Shown piece by piece: positions 1 through 7,603 of a stretch of DNA of 64,000 bases (position 1 is the stretch's first letter; the number at the start of each line of letters is the position of its first letter). Position numbers and translations under genes: made by a program. The stretch lies in contig NZ_CP023667.1 in NCBI RefSeq assembly GCF_002443155.1, forward strand, positions 3,782,001 to 3,846,000, read 5' to 3'. A model generated the notes under the pieces. That model was not told the origin of the DNA. It made no database searches and saw only the letters and a program-made list of their open reading frames with translations. This DNA comes from Alcaligenes faecalis. Lineage in GTDB: Bacteria > Pseudomonadota > Gammaproteobacteria > Burkholderiales > Burkholderiaceae_B.

Positions 1-584
1 GCGTGAATGCTTGCGCGGATGATCTGTGCGAGTTCGTTCGGGAGCTGGCACTGGAGTCGCCCATTTATGTGGGGCACTCCATGGGGGCGCGCATTCTGTT
101 GCGTGCGGCCAGCCGAGGCTTGGCCAAGGGGGCCGCCATGGTGCTGGTGGATCCGCCAGTGTCCGGCCCAGGGCGACGCCCCTATCCGGCGAATATCGCC
201 TGGTACACCGATTCCATTGCACAGGCTCAACAAGGTATGAGCGCCGAGCAGATGCGGCAGTTTTGCCCGACCTGGACTCCCGAGCAACTGGCGCTGCGCG
301 CCCAGTGGCTGCACACCTGCGATGTGCGCGCGGTGACGGACAGCTACGAGTGGTTCCACACCGACGATGCGTTCCCGGACTTTAGCCAGCTCAATGACTG
401 GAAGGTGGCCCTGATGGTGGCGGGCAAGGGGGATGTCATTCGCGATGAGGATAGTAAAGAGGCGCAGTCCTTGAAGCCTGACTTGCAGATCTTACGTGTA
501 CCAGACGCTGGGCACATGATCCCCTGGGACGACGAGGAAGGCTTTTATCGCGCATTGGGCACCTTTCTGGGCCTTACCTTTTAA
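1..584 (+). CDS. nicD: N-formylmaleamate deformylase (5' end cut off)
   Basis: This is an alpha/beta-hydrolase fold protein whose beginning lies outside the window; the open frame runs in from base 3. The nucleophile elbow GHSMGA is visible near the start of the visible part, and the catalytic His sits in DAGHMIPWDD near the end. The segment carrying the first strands and the oxyanion HG motif is missing, as expected for a truncated gene (193 codons seen, family about 270). NicD hydrolyses N-formylmaleamate to maleamate and formate, the step between NicX and NicF, and both of those genes follow directly, 19 bases away and coupled. The fold alone would not fix the function; the assignment rests on the neighbours. 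Confidence 0.85.
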   Translation, partial: VNACADDLCEFVRELALESPIYVGHSMGARILLRAASRGLAKGAAMVLVDPPVSGPGRRPYPANIAWYTDSIAQAQQGMSAEQMRQFCPTWTPEQLALRAQWLHTCDVRAVTDSYEWFHTDDAFPDFSQLNDWKVALMVAGKGDVIRDEDSKEAQSLKPDLQILRVPDAGHMIPWDDEEGFYRALGTFLGLTF

Positions 585-603
585 CAAGAAACAGGAGTGG
601 AAG

Positions 604-1644
604 ATGGCTGTATCTGATCATCAAATGGTTCAGGCCTGGAATGAGGTGCTGAGTCTTTCTGGAGTGAAGCCGGGGCAGATGGTCACCATTCTGACCAGTT
701 TGCATACTCATCCTCAAACCTTGGCTACCGCCAAACTGGCCGTGGCATCTTTGGGGGCAACCCAGATGCAGGTGGACTTGCTGCCTGTAAACGCAGAAAA
801 AGCATTGAGCCGCGACCTTCTGGCTTACTTGGGCACGACTCCGCTGACGGGTAATCCAGCAGCGATTGCCGCCCTCAAGGCGAGTGATTTGGTGCTGGAT
901 CTGATGACCTTGCTGTTCTCTCCCGAACAGCATGAGATTTTGAAGTCGGGCACCAAAATTCTCTTGGCAGCCGAACCGCCCGAGGTGCTGGTGCGTATGG
1001 TGCCATCCTTGCAGGATAAGGAACGTGTGGAGCGTTCGGCACAGGTGCTACAGGGCGCTCGTGAAATGCGGGCCACGTCCAGGGCAGGTACGGATCTGGT
1101 CATGCCTTTGGGGCAGTACCCGGTAGTAAAGGAATACGGCTTTGTGGATGAGCCGGGGCGCTGGGATCACTGGCCCAGCGGTTTTATCCTGACTTGGCCA
1201 AACGAAGGTCAGGCTCATGGCCGCATCGTGATTGATCGTGGCGACATCTTGTTGCCCATGAAGTCCTATGCGGCTGACCCGATCACCATGACAGTCGAGA
1301 ACGGTGTAGTGACCTCGATTGAAGGTGGGTTGGATGCCGAGCTGCTGCGTGAATACATGGCCTCATTCAATGATCCTGAGGCTTACGCCATGTCCCACAT
1401 AGGCTGGGGTTTGCAGCCCCGTGCTCACTGGTCCACGCTTGGCCTTTACGACAAAGAGCAAACCTTGGGCATGGATGCCCGTGCCTATGCGGGCAATTTC
1501 TTGTTCTCTTTTGGCCCCAATAATGAGGTCGGGGGCGACCGCACGACGGCTTGCCACATCGATATTCCGCTGCGTGCTTGCACCGTGACCGTAGATGGTC
1601 GCGAGACCGTTCGGGAGGGCAAGCTTGTGGAGGAGTTGGCATGA
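604..1644 (+). CDS. nicX: 2,5-dihydroxypyridine 5,6-dioxygenase
   Basis: The 346-residue protein belongs to the NicX family, a non-heme Fe(II) ring-cleaving dioxygenase related in fold to M29 aminopeptidases. It opens 2,5-dihydroxypyridine to N-formylmaleamate in aerobic nicotinate degradation. The iron ligands described for Pseudomonas putida NicX (His265, His318, Asp320) are found at exactly those numbers here, in SHIGWG (His265) and ACHIDIP (His318, Asp320), and the length also matches. A purine-rich ribosome site (caggagtgg) precedes the ATG. The stop codon overlaps the nicF start as ATGA, so the two are translationally coupled. Confidence 0.95.
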   Translation: MAVSDHQMVQAWNEVLSLSGVKPGQMVTILTSLHTHPQTLATAKLAVASLGATQMQVDLLPVNAEKALSRDLLAYLGTTPLTGNPAAIAALKASDLVLDLMTLLFSPEQHEILKSGTKILLAAEPPEVLVRMVPSLQDKERVERSAQVLQGAREMRATSRAGTDLVMPLGQYPVVKEYGFVDEPGRWDHWPSGFILTWPNEGQAHGRIVIDRGDILLPMKSYAADPITMTVENGVVTSIEGGLDAELLREYMASFNDPEAYAMSHIGWGLQPRAHWSTLGLYDKEQTLGMDARAYAGNFLFSFGPNNEVGGDRTTACHIDIPLRACTVTVDGRETVREGKLVEELA

Positions 1645-2258
1645 GCAGCCAGAGTGTTTACGAGCGACAGGGATTTGGGCAAGGGCTGGAGCTTGAAGGC
1701 AATGTCGGGCTGTTAATTGTGGATTTCGTTAACGGTTTTGCCGACCCTCAAGCATTTGGTGGTGGAAATATTCTGGAAGCCATTGAGCAAACGCGCATGG
1801 TTCTGGCGGATGCGCGGGCACAGAACTGGCCGGTGGCGCACAGCCGCATCGTCTTTGCCGATGACAGTGCCGACCGTAATGTATTCGGCCTGAAAGTCCC
1901 CGGTTTGGTGCAGCTGCGAGAGCACAATCCAGCTAGTGCCATTGTCGATGCCTTGAAGCCAGCACCGGGTGAACTGGTCGTGCGTAAAACGGTTCCATCG
2001 GCCTTCTTTGGTACTGCCTTGGCTGCCTGGTTTGCAGGGCGGGCGGTGCAGACCTTGCTGATTGCTGGCGCAACGACCAGCGGGTGCGTACGTGCTTCCG
2101 TCGTGGATGCCATGTCCTGCGGCTTGCGCCCTTTTGTCCTGGCAGATTGCGTGGGGGACCGAGCCAAGGAGCCGCACGACGCGAGCCTGTTTGATATTCA
2201 ACAGAAGTACGGCGAGGTTCGTCCGTATGCAGACTTGCGTCCTTTGCTGGTGATCTAG
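1641..2258 (+). CDS. nicF: Maleamate amidohydrolase
   Basis: This is a 205-residue isochorismatase-family hydrolase. The cysteine-hydrolase triad is visible as Asp28 (LIVDFVNGF), Lys116 (VVRKTVPSAFFGT) and Cys149 (ATTSGCVRAS). In nicotinate degradation NicF deaminates maleamate to maleate and ammonia after NicD. The ATG at 1641 is chosen over in-frame upstream codons because it overlaps the nicX stop as ATGA and starts the conserved part. The next gene follows after a 93-base AT-rich gap, so nicC may have its own promoter or an internal control point. Confidence 0.93.
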   Translation: MSSQSVYERQGFGQGLELEGNVGLLIVDFVNGFADPQAFGGGNILEAIEQTRMVLADARAQNWPVAHSRIVFADDSADRNVFGLKVPGLVQLREHNPASAIVDALKPAPGELVVRKTVPSAFFGTALAAWFAGRAVQTLLIAGATTSGCVRASVVDAMSCGLRPFVLADCVGDRAKEPHDASLFDIQQKYGEVRPYADLRPLLVI

Positions 2259-2311
2259 GCTTATCAGTTTTTTTGCATATTTATTATTTATTTGTTTAAT
2301 TAATTGGGGAG

Positions 2312-2335
2312 GTTTGGGCTTCTCAGGGCCCAAAC
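2312..2335 (+). promoter_or_regulatory. Inverted repeat ahead of nicC
   Basis: The arms GTTTGGGC (2312-2319) and GCCCAAAC (2328-2335) are perfect 8-base complements around an 8-base loop. They end four bases before the GAGG ribosome site of nicC. There is no T-run after the repeat, so it is more likely an operator or a leader hairpin than a terminator. Confidence 0.5.
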
Positions 2336-2351
2336 ACCGAGGATGTACAGC

Positions 2352-3560
2352 ATGAAAAAAACGTTGAAAGTAGGTGTGATAGGCGGTGGTATTGGTGGCG
2401 TGACTTTGGCAGCAGCCCTGGAGCAACGCGGCATCGAAGTCCATTTGTTTGAGCGTGCAGCCGCCTTTGGAGAGGTGGGTGCCGGGATTCAAATGACTCC
2501 GAATGCCGTCAAGGTGCTCAACGCTTTAGGTGCCCACGATGCGCTGGCCAAGGTGGGTTTCTTGCCCGAGGCTTTGGTGGGGCGTGATTGGTCCAGTGGA
2601 GAGGAAAGCTTCCGTATCCCTTTAAAGAGCGACTGCCCGAAGCTGTATGGGGCAGAGTTCTTTCACGTGCATCGCGCGGACCTGCATCATTTGCTGACCG
2701 AGCTTCTGGATACAACAACGGTCACCTTCAACACGCAGTGCACCGGGGTGTCGCAGCAAGGTGGCAAGGCGGTGGCACATTTTGCTGACGGATCTAGCTT
2801 TGAGGCTGATCTGATTGTGGGGGCTGATGGTGTACGTTCGGAAGTACGTCGTTCCATCTTCGGGGAGGAGGAACCCAAGTTCACCGGCAATATGTGCTAC
2901 CGGGCCGTTGTGCCCTTTGATGAAATGCCTGATTTCGTCGCACCTGAGTCTTCCTTCTGGCTGGGTCCTAAAAGCCACGTGGTGACCTATTACGTGAACG
3001 GCGGCAAGGCCGTCAATATTGTGGCGGTGAATGAAACAGCCAGCTGGGTGGAAGAGTCCTGGAATGCGCGCAGCACCCAGCAGGAAATGCTGCAGGACTT
3101 CAAGGATTGGCACCCCAATATCGTCAAGCTGTTCGAGCGCGTGACGGATGTCTATCGCTGGGGATTGTTTGATCGTGACCCTATGACCAAATGGTCGGCA
3201 GGCCGTGTGACTTTGCTGGGCGATGCGGCGCATCCGATGCTGCCCTTCCTGTCTCAGGGCGCGGCAATGGCTATCGAGGACGCCTACGTGTTGGCGGTTG
3301 CGCTAGCCGCTTTGCCAGATGATCTGGACACCGCCTTGTCGCTTTATGAAGCAGAACGCTTGCCACGTACCAGCCGTGTGCAATTGGAAGCGCGTGAGCG
3401 CGGCCGCACCTATCACCTGTCCGATAGCGAAGCCAAGGCCAAGCGTGATGCCGAATACCGTGAGCAGCAGAAGAAAAACCCGCATGCGGGCGGCATCAAG
3501 ACGGACTGGGTTTATTCATATAATGCTACTGACTTTCAGCCGAAAGCATTACAGGTTTAA
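2352..3560 (+). CDS. nicC: 6-hydroxynicotinate 3-monooxygenase
   Basis: This 402-residue class A flavin monooxygenase decarboxylates and hydroxylates 6-hydroxynicotinate to 2,5-dihydroxypyridine, the substrate of NicX. The three family signatures are present: the N-terminal dinucleotide-binding GVIGGGIGG, the DG motif in VGADGVRSEVR, and the GD motif GDAAHPMLPFLSQG contacting FAD. The start at 2352 is chosen because GAGG (2339-2342) is properly spaced from it; an ATG at 2343 lies too close. Related flavin hydroxylases share these motifs, so the substrate is inferred from the nic neighbours. The stop overlaps the next start (TAATG). Confidence 0.92.
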   Translation: MKKTLKVGVIGGGIGGVTLAAALEQRGIEVHLFERAAAFGEVGAGIQMTPNAVKVLNALGAHDALAKVGFLPEALVGRDWSSGEESFRIPLKSDCPKLYGAEFFHVHRADLHHLLTELLDTTTVTFNTQCTGVSQQGGKAVAHFADGSSFEADLIVGADGVRSEVRRSIFGEEEPKFTGNMCYRAVVPFDEMPDFVAPESSFWLGPKSHVVTYYVNGGKAVNIVAVNETASWVEESWNARSTQQEMLQDFKDWHPNIVKLFERVTDVYRWGLFDRDPMTKWSAGRVTLLGDAAHPMLPFLSQGAAMAIEDAYVLAVALAALPDDLDTALSLYEAERLPRTSRVQLEARERGRTYHLSDSEAKAKRDAEYREQQKKNPHAGGIKTDWVYSYNATDFQPKALQV

Positions 3561-4459
3561 TGGCTAGGGCCGGGGGAAGCGTCTTGTTGTCGATACGTCA
3601 GTATGTGGAGAACCAGATTCACATCATTACCGGTCTGCACGGCAGCCCGGTAGACTTTACGACGCCCGCGGGCGACCCCGGCTTGTTTGGCCCACAGTCG
3701 GCTGTGTGGGAAGTGCATGCAGACTTCACTTCCATGATGTTGGGGGGGATTTCTGCACTGTGTTTGCAGATGCTGGACCCGAAGGTATTGGCGGGGGTCT
3801 GGGATCATTCCCGCTTTCGTCAGGATATGCAGGGGCGCTTGAGTCGAACGGCGCAGTTCATCTCGGCAGTCAGTTATGCGGGTACGGAGCAGGCTGAGCG
3901 TTGCATTGATCAGGTACGGCGGGTGCACGAGCACGTTCACGGGTATTTGCCGGATGGCACGCCTTACGATGCCAATGACCCGGAGTTGCTGCGTTGGGTG
4001 CATCACACGCAGGCCTACTGTTTTCTGCAATCCCATATGCGCTGGCGTAATGCCAGACTGGCGCCAGAGCAGCAGGATCGCTATGTTGCACAATACTCGA
4101 AAGTTGCCGTGTTGCTGGGGGCGGATGGCCTGGTCATGGATGCGGCAAGCTTGAGGGCGCTGTTTGCCCAGGCCGGTCCGCAATTACGGGTTGATGCGCG
4201 AACCCGGGAAGTGGCTACAATTTTAATGTCTTCACATACCCTGTTTAAGGGGCCCAAGGCTTGGGTTGCCAGGGTGTTCCTGTTAGCGGCATTGGATATG
4301 TTGCCAGAGTGGGCTCAACGTTGTTTTGAGCATCGCCCCAGCGCTATATCCATGTGGTGGCGTCGCAAGGTGGTGAACAGCGTTGCTGGCGTCTTGCGTT
4401 GGGCCACACGTAACGGTTCCGTGCATCGGGCGCGGCGTCGCGTCGCCAATCTGGCTTAG
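3560..4459 (+). CDS. MpaB/DUF2236-family oxygenase-like protein
   Basis: The 299-residue protein matches the DUF2236 family (rubber oxygenase Lcp / fungal MpaB catalytic domain), seen in DPGLFGPQSAVWEVHADFTS followed by a long helical region with HHTQAY. Family members studied elsewhere bind heme b and some cleave carbon-carbon double bonds with oxygen; many have no known reaction. The gene shares one base with the nicC stop (TAATG), so it is translated with the nicotinate enzymes. No step of the published nicotinate route needs it. A highly basic tail (RRVANLA region) ends the protein. The family is fairly sure; the role is unknown. Confidence 0.75.
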   Translation: MARAGGSVLLSIRQYVENQIHIITGLHGSPVDFTTPAGDPGLFGPQSAVWEVHADFTSMMLGGISALCLQMLDPKVLAGVWDHSRFRQDMQGRLSRTAQFISAVSYAGTEQAERCIDQVRRVHEHVHGYLPDGTPYDANDPELLRWVHHTQAYCFLQSHMRWRNARLAPEQQDRYVAQYSKVAVLLGADGLVMDAASLRALFAQAGPQLRVDARTREVATILMSSHTLFKGPKAWVARVFLLAALDMLPEWAQRCFEHRPSAISMWWRRKVVNSVAGVLRWATRNGSVHRARRRVANLA

Positions 4460-4495
4460 CTGGTAGATAAGAATGAATCAAATTTTGAGGCAAAT

Positions 4496-5203
4496 ATGGG
4501 CCGTGTAACTTTGTCGTCGGATAGCTCCTGGGTCAAGCGAGATAAGCCTGGACGCCCGGAAGGGGTAGGTGACAACACGTCAGAGCGAATTCTGGACGCC
4601 GCCGAGGAAGAGTTTTCCGAGACTGGCTATGCCGGGACCACATTGCGCGTCATTGCCCAAAAGGCGGCTGTGACCCAAGCCTTGATCAACTACTACTTTG
4701 GTTCCAAGTACGGCCTGTTTGAGGCCGTGTTCATCCGCCGAGGCAAAACCATTTCCGATGAGCGTCTACGGCGCTTGCATGCCTTGCGCGATCAAGAGGG
4801 CAAGGTCCTGGTCGATGATGTGGTGCGCGCTTTTCTGGCACCCACGATCGCCTTGCGCGAGACACCCGGAGGGCGACGCTTCTTGCGACTGCAAGCACGT
4901 TTGCACACCGAGCCGGCCGAGATTTCCTACAAGCTGCGTAATGAAGCCTACGACGGCTCAACCCGTGCGTATGTGCAGATTCTGGAAGAAATACTGCCCG
5001 AGCTGCAGGCCAAGGACGTGTACTGGCGTGTGGTCCTGATGATTGGGGCCTATATGTATGCCTTCTCCGATACCCACCGGCTGGAAGAGCTGGCGCCAGG
5101 TATCTGTGACCCCAACAATACCGACGAGATTCTTGAGCAGATCATTGCCTTTGTCTCCGCTGGTTTGCTGGCTGCACCCGTTGTTTTGCCTGGCAAGGCT
5201 TGA
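4496..5203 (+). CDS. TetR-family transcriptional regulator
   Basis: The 235-residue protein has an N-terminal TetR helix-turn-helix at about residues 27-72 (ERILDAAEEEFSETGYAGT, then LINYYFGSKYGLF) preceded by an unstructured charged leader. The C-terminal part is helical and would bind a ligand. It lies 36 bases after the MpaB-like gene on the same strand and is probably the local regulator of the nic genes. Known nicotinate regulators NicR and BpsR belong to the MarR family, so this would be a different type of control. The ligand is not evident. Confidence 0.85.
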   Translation: MGRVTLSSDSSWVKRDKPGRPEGVGDNTSERILDAAEEEFSETGYAGTTLRVIAQKAAVTQALINYYFGSKYGLFEAVFIRRGKTISDERLRRLHALRDQEGKVLVDDVVRAFLAPTIALRETPGGRRFLRLQARLHTEPAEISYKLRNEAYDGSTRAYVQILEEILPELQAKDVYWRVVLMIGAYMYAFSDTHRLEELAPGICDPNNTDEILEQIIAFVSAGLLAAPVVLPGKA

Positions 5204-5286
5204 ACCCGGCGCCTGCATGCCGACCAGGGACCCTGTCGAACTCCCTACTTTAAAATGACACTTTTCCTGTCTCGCCATCAGGGCCG

Positions 5287-5313
5287 ACGCCAGCAAATGT
5301 TGCTGGCGTTTTC
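5287..5313. terminator. Bidirectional rho-independent terminator
   Basis: A perfect 10-base stem (ACGCCAGCAA at 5287-5296 with TTGCTGGCGT at 5300-5309) closes a 3-base loop and is followed by TTTT. It separates the tetR gene from the convergent VOC gene. Confidence 0.85.
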
Positions 5314-5315
5314 AT

Positions 5316-5705
5316 TTATTTAACCGGCGTACACAACTCCACCACAACACGCTCTGGCGTCTGCACATAAGACACCATCTGCCCCCATGGCTTGTTCTGT
5401 GGTGGTGCCAGTTCCGTGCCGCCTTCCGCCAACGCCTTGGCATGAGCTGCGGGCACATCGTCGCAGACCAGGGCGATTTCAATGGCCAGGGGCAAGTCTG
5501 AGGCGTGAGCGGACAAATGCCCTTTGGGGTAGTTCATGTAGGCCAGCATTTCCGCTGCAAAGGCCAAGGTGGTTTGACCGGTTTCCAGCTCACCGTACAA
5601 GCCGGTTTCATGCAGCATTTTGGTGGTCAGGCCAAACGCGCGGTTGAAATAATCCAGTGCCTGGCCGACGTCGGGAACGTAGATGATGGTGTAGCCAAAT
5701 TTCAT
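5316..5705 (-). CDS. VOC (glyoxalase-type) family protein
   Basis: The 129-residue protein has the paired beta-alpha-beta-beta-beta units of the vicinal oxygen chelate fold: MKFGYTIIYVPDVGQALDYFNRAFGL at the start and VSYVQTPERVVVELCTP at the end. Such single-domain proteins act as lyases, dioxygenases or antibiotic-resistance proteins, and the exact reaction cannot be read here. The start at 5705 is chosen over an upstream in-frame codon because MKFGYTII begins the conserved fold. The gene stands alone, between terminators on both sides. Confidence 0.8.
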   Translation of the reverse strand: MKFGYTIIYVPDVGQALDYFNRAFGLTTKMLHETGLYGELETGQTTLAFAAEMLAYMNYPKGHLSAHASDLPLAIEIALVCDDVPAAHAKALAEGGTELAPPQNKPWGQMVSYVQTPERVVVELCTPVK

Positions 5706-5740
5706 GGTGGGGCTCGATAGGAAAACGCAGGGCCAGTGCA

Positions 5741-5779
5741 AAAAAAATCGGCTCTCCGATTGTAGATGGGGAGCCGATT
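5741..5779 (-). terminator. Terminator of katA
   Basis: The stem AATCGGCTC (5746-5754) pairs with GAGCCGATT (5771-5779), extended inward by three more pairs. Reading leftward it is followed by a run of seven T (the A run at 5741-5747), the pattern of a rho-independent terminator for the leftward catalase gene. Confidence 0.88.
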
Positions 5780-5809
5780 CTTTGATGGCTTAAACAGCCC
5801 GGTCAGGGT

Positions 5810-7252
5810 TTAAAGCTGACCGCGTTTTGTCAGTTCTGCTTTAACACCTGCACCGTAGGCAGGGTCTGCCTTGGTGAAGTGGCCCAGCTGACGTTCGATG
5901 ATTTCCTTGGGAACACCCGCCATGGCGTCGGCAATATTGCTGAACAGACGTTGCTTTTCCTCGTCGTTGAACAGGCGGAACAGATTGCCGGGCTGCGAGT
6001 AGTAATCATCGTCTACGCGGTGATCCCAGTGATTTGCCGGCTGGCCGTCCAGCGCCAGAGGTGGTTCGCTGCGGGGAGCCTGTTGCCATTCACCCTGGCT
6101 GTTGGGCTCGTAGTTGATCGTGCCGCCGTTATTGTCGCCAGTACGCATGGCGCCATCGCGATGGTAGCTGTGGAACGGACAACGTGGTGCGTTCACCGGC
6201 AGCAGGCCGTGGTTCACGCCCAGACGGTAGCGCTGGGTGTCGCCGTAGGAAAAGATACGGCCTTGCAGCATGCGGTCGGGCGAGTGGCCAATACCAGGCA
6301 CCAGGTTGGCTGGTGTAAAGGCGGCTTGCTCCACTTGGGCGAAGTAGTTGGTGGGGTTCTCGTTCAGTTCCAGCATGCCCACATCGATCAGCGGGAAGTC
6401 GCCATGTGGCCAGACCTTGGTCACGTCAAAGGGGTTGATGTGGTAGGTGCGCGCCTGCTCTTCGGTCATGATCTGAATGCGCAGCGCCCAGCGTGGGAAG
6501 TTGCCCTTTTCAATGTTTTCGTACAGATCGCGCTGCGAGCTCTCGCGGTCCTGGCCTACGACTTTGGCGGCTTCTTCGTTGGTGTAGTTGGCAATGCCTT
6601 GCTGGGATTTGAAGTGGAACTTCACCCAGTGGCGCTGGCCCTTGTCGTTGATCAGGCTATAGGTGTGCGAACCAAAGCCGTGCTGCTGGCGCAGGTTACA
6701 GGGCAAGCCGCGGTCGCTCATCAGGATGGTGACCTGGTGCAAGGATTCGGGCGACAGGGACCAGAAATCCCAGGCAGCGCTCATGTTGCGCAGGTGGCTG
6801 CGCGGGTCGCGTTTCTGTGTGTGGATGAAGTCGGGGAACTTCAGTGGATCCCGTATAAAGAAGACAGGAGTGTTATTGCCCACGAGGTCCCAGTTTCCGT
6901 CTTCTGTATAGAATTTGAGGGCAAATCCTCGAACGTCGCGTTCTGCATCGGCGGCTCCTGCTTCACCAGCTACGGTGGAAAAACGTAAGAAAACGGGGGT
7001 CTGGCTGCCTGGCTTGAAGACCTTGGCCATGCTGTACTGCGTGATGTCGTGCGTGACGGTAAAGGTACCGAAAGCGCCCGAACCCTTGGCGTGCACCACG
7101 CGCTCGGGGATGCGTTCACGGTCAAAGTGAGCCAGCTTCTCCAGCAGCCAATAATCCTGCATCAGGACGGGACCACGAGGGCCTGCCGTCATGGAGTTCT
7201 GGTTCTCCTCAACTGGGCGGCCAGCGGCGGTCGTCAGGGTTTTGTTGCTCAT
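5810..7252 (-). CDS. katA: Monofunctional heme catalase, small-subunit type
   Basis: The 480-residue protein is a clade 3 catalase that breaks hydrogen peroxide into water and oxygen in the cytoplasm. The distal His54 ([12 protein letters not shown]) and Asn127 ([10 protein letters not shown]), and the proximal heme ligand Tyr336 ([13 protein letters not shown]), are all in place. There is no signal peptide. The start MSNKTLTT follows a GGAGAATCAC-type ribosome site. The gene is monocistronic, with a terminator behind it and about 300 bases of regulatory DNA in front. OxyR-type control is plausible but not proven. Confidence 0.96.
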   Translation of the reverse strand: MSNKTLTTAAGRPVEENQNSMTAGPRGPVLMQDYWLLEKLAHFDRERIPERVVHAKGSGAFGTFTVTHDITQYSMAKVFKPGSQTPVFLRFSTVAGEAGAADAERDVRGFALKFYTEDGNWDLVGNNTPVFFIRDPLKFPDFIHTQKRDPRSHLRNMSAAWDFWSLSPESLHQVTILMSDRGLPCNLRQQHGFGSHTYSLINDKGQRHWVKFHFKSQQGIANYTNEEAAKVVGQDRESSQRDLYENIEKGNFPRWALRIQIMTEEQARTYHINPFDVTKVWPHGDFPLIDVGMLELNENPTNYFAQVEQAAFTPANLVPGIGHSPDRMLQGRIFSYGDTQRYRLGVNHGLLPVNAPRCPFHSYHRDGAMRTGDNNGGTINYEPNSQGEWQQAPRSEPPLALDGQPANHWDHRVDDDYYSQPGNLFRLFNDEEKQRLFSNIADAMAGVPKEIIERQLGHFTKADPAYGAGVKAELTKRGQL

Positions 7253-7556
7253 TGTGATTCTCCGTTGAAGCTGACCCGAACCGAGTGGGGCGGGTCGTTT
7301 TAAGAAGTTGAGATCAGTCTACTTGCCTTGGTCGAAATAGTTAAATCAAATGATTTTAGCGAACGAATAGCTTTTTGCTATTGAAAGGGGTTTTCATCCC
7401 GATCATAGCGGTAAGTAGAAACACAGAAAATGAAATTTCTACGATCGGGACAGAGAGGAAAAGCTAATAAATGTGTGCACATAGTCTTTAAGCGCTGGGG
7501 GACAAGGCATTATTGGCGGGCAGTAGCGTTTAGTGCAATCGGGTAGATAACAGGCA
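7253..7556 (-). promoter_or_regulatory. katA upstream region with OxyR-like half box and long inverted repeat
   Basis: This stretch of about 300 bases carries no gene. It holds ATAG-N7-CTAT at 7367-7381, the spacing of one half of an OxyR site, although a full four-element OxyR site cannot be completed. It also holds a two-part inverted repeat: CCCGATC (7398-7404) with GATCGGG (7443-7449), and inside it GTAGAAA (7415-7421) with TTTCTAC (7436-7442). The inner and outer arms are contiguous on the right and separated by ten bases on the left. Confidence 0.45.
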
Positions 7557-7590
7557 TAAAAAAACCCCGCTAAACGTAGCGGGGTTTTTT
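7557..7590. terminator. Bidirectional terminator after yidC
   Basis: An 8-base perfect stem (CCCCGCTA at 7565-7572 with TAGCGGGG at 7577-7584) around a 4-base loop is flanked by A8 on the left and T6 on the right, so it can stop transcription both ways. It lies 14 bases past the yidC stop codon. Confidence 0.9.
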
Positions 7591-7603
7591 GTGTCAGAGC
7601 GAA

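Noticed and set aside
5879..6988. Open frame opposite katA
   Set aside because: It is a reverse-strand by-product of codon bias in catalase; no recognisable motif or start signal.
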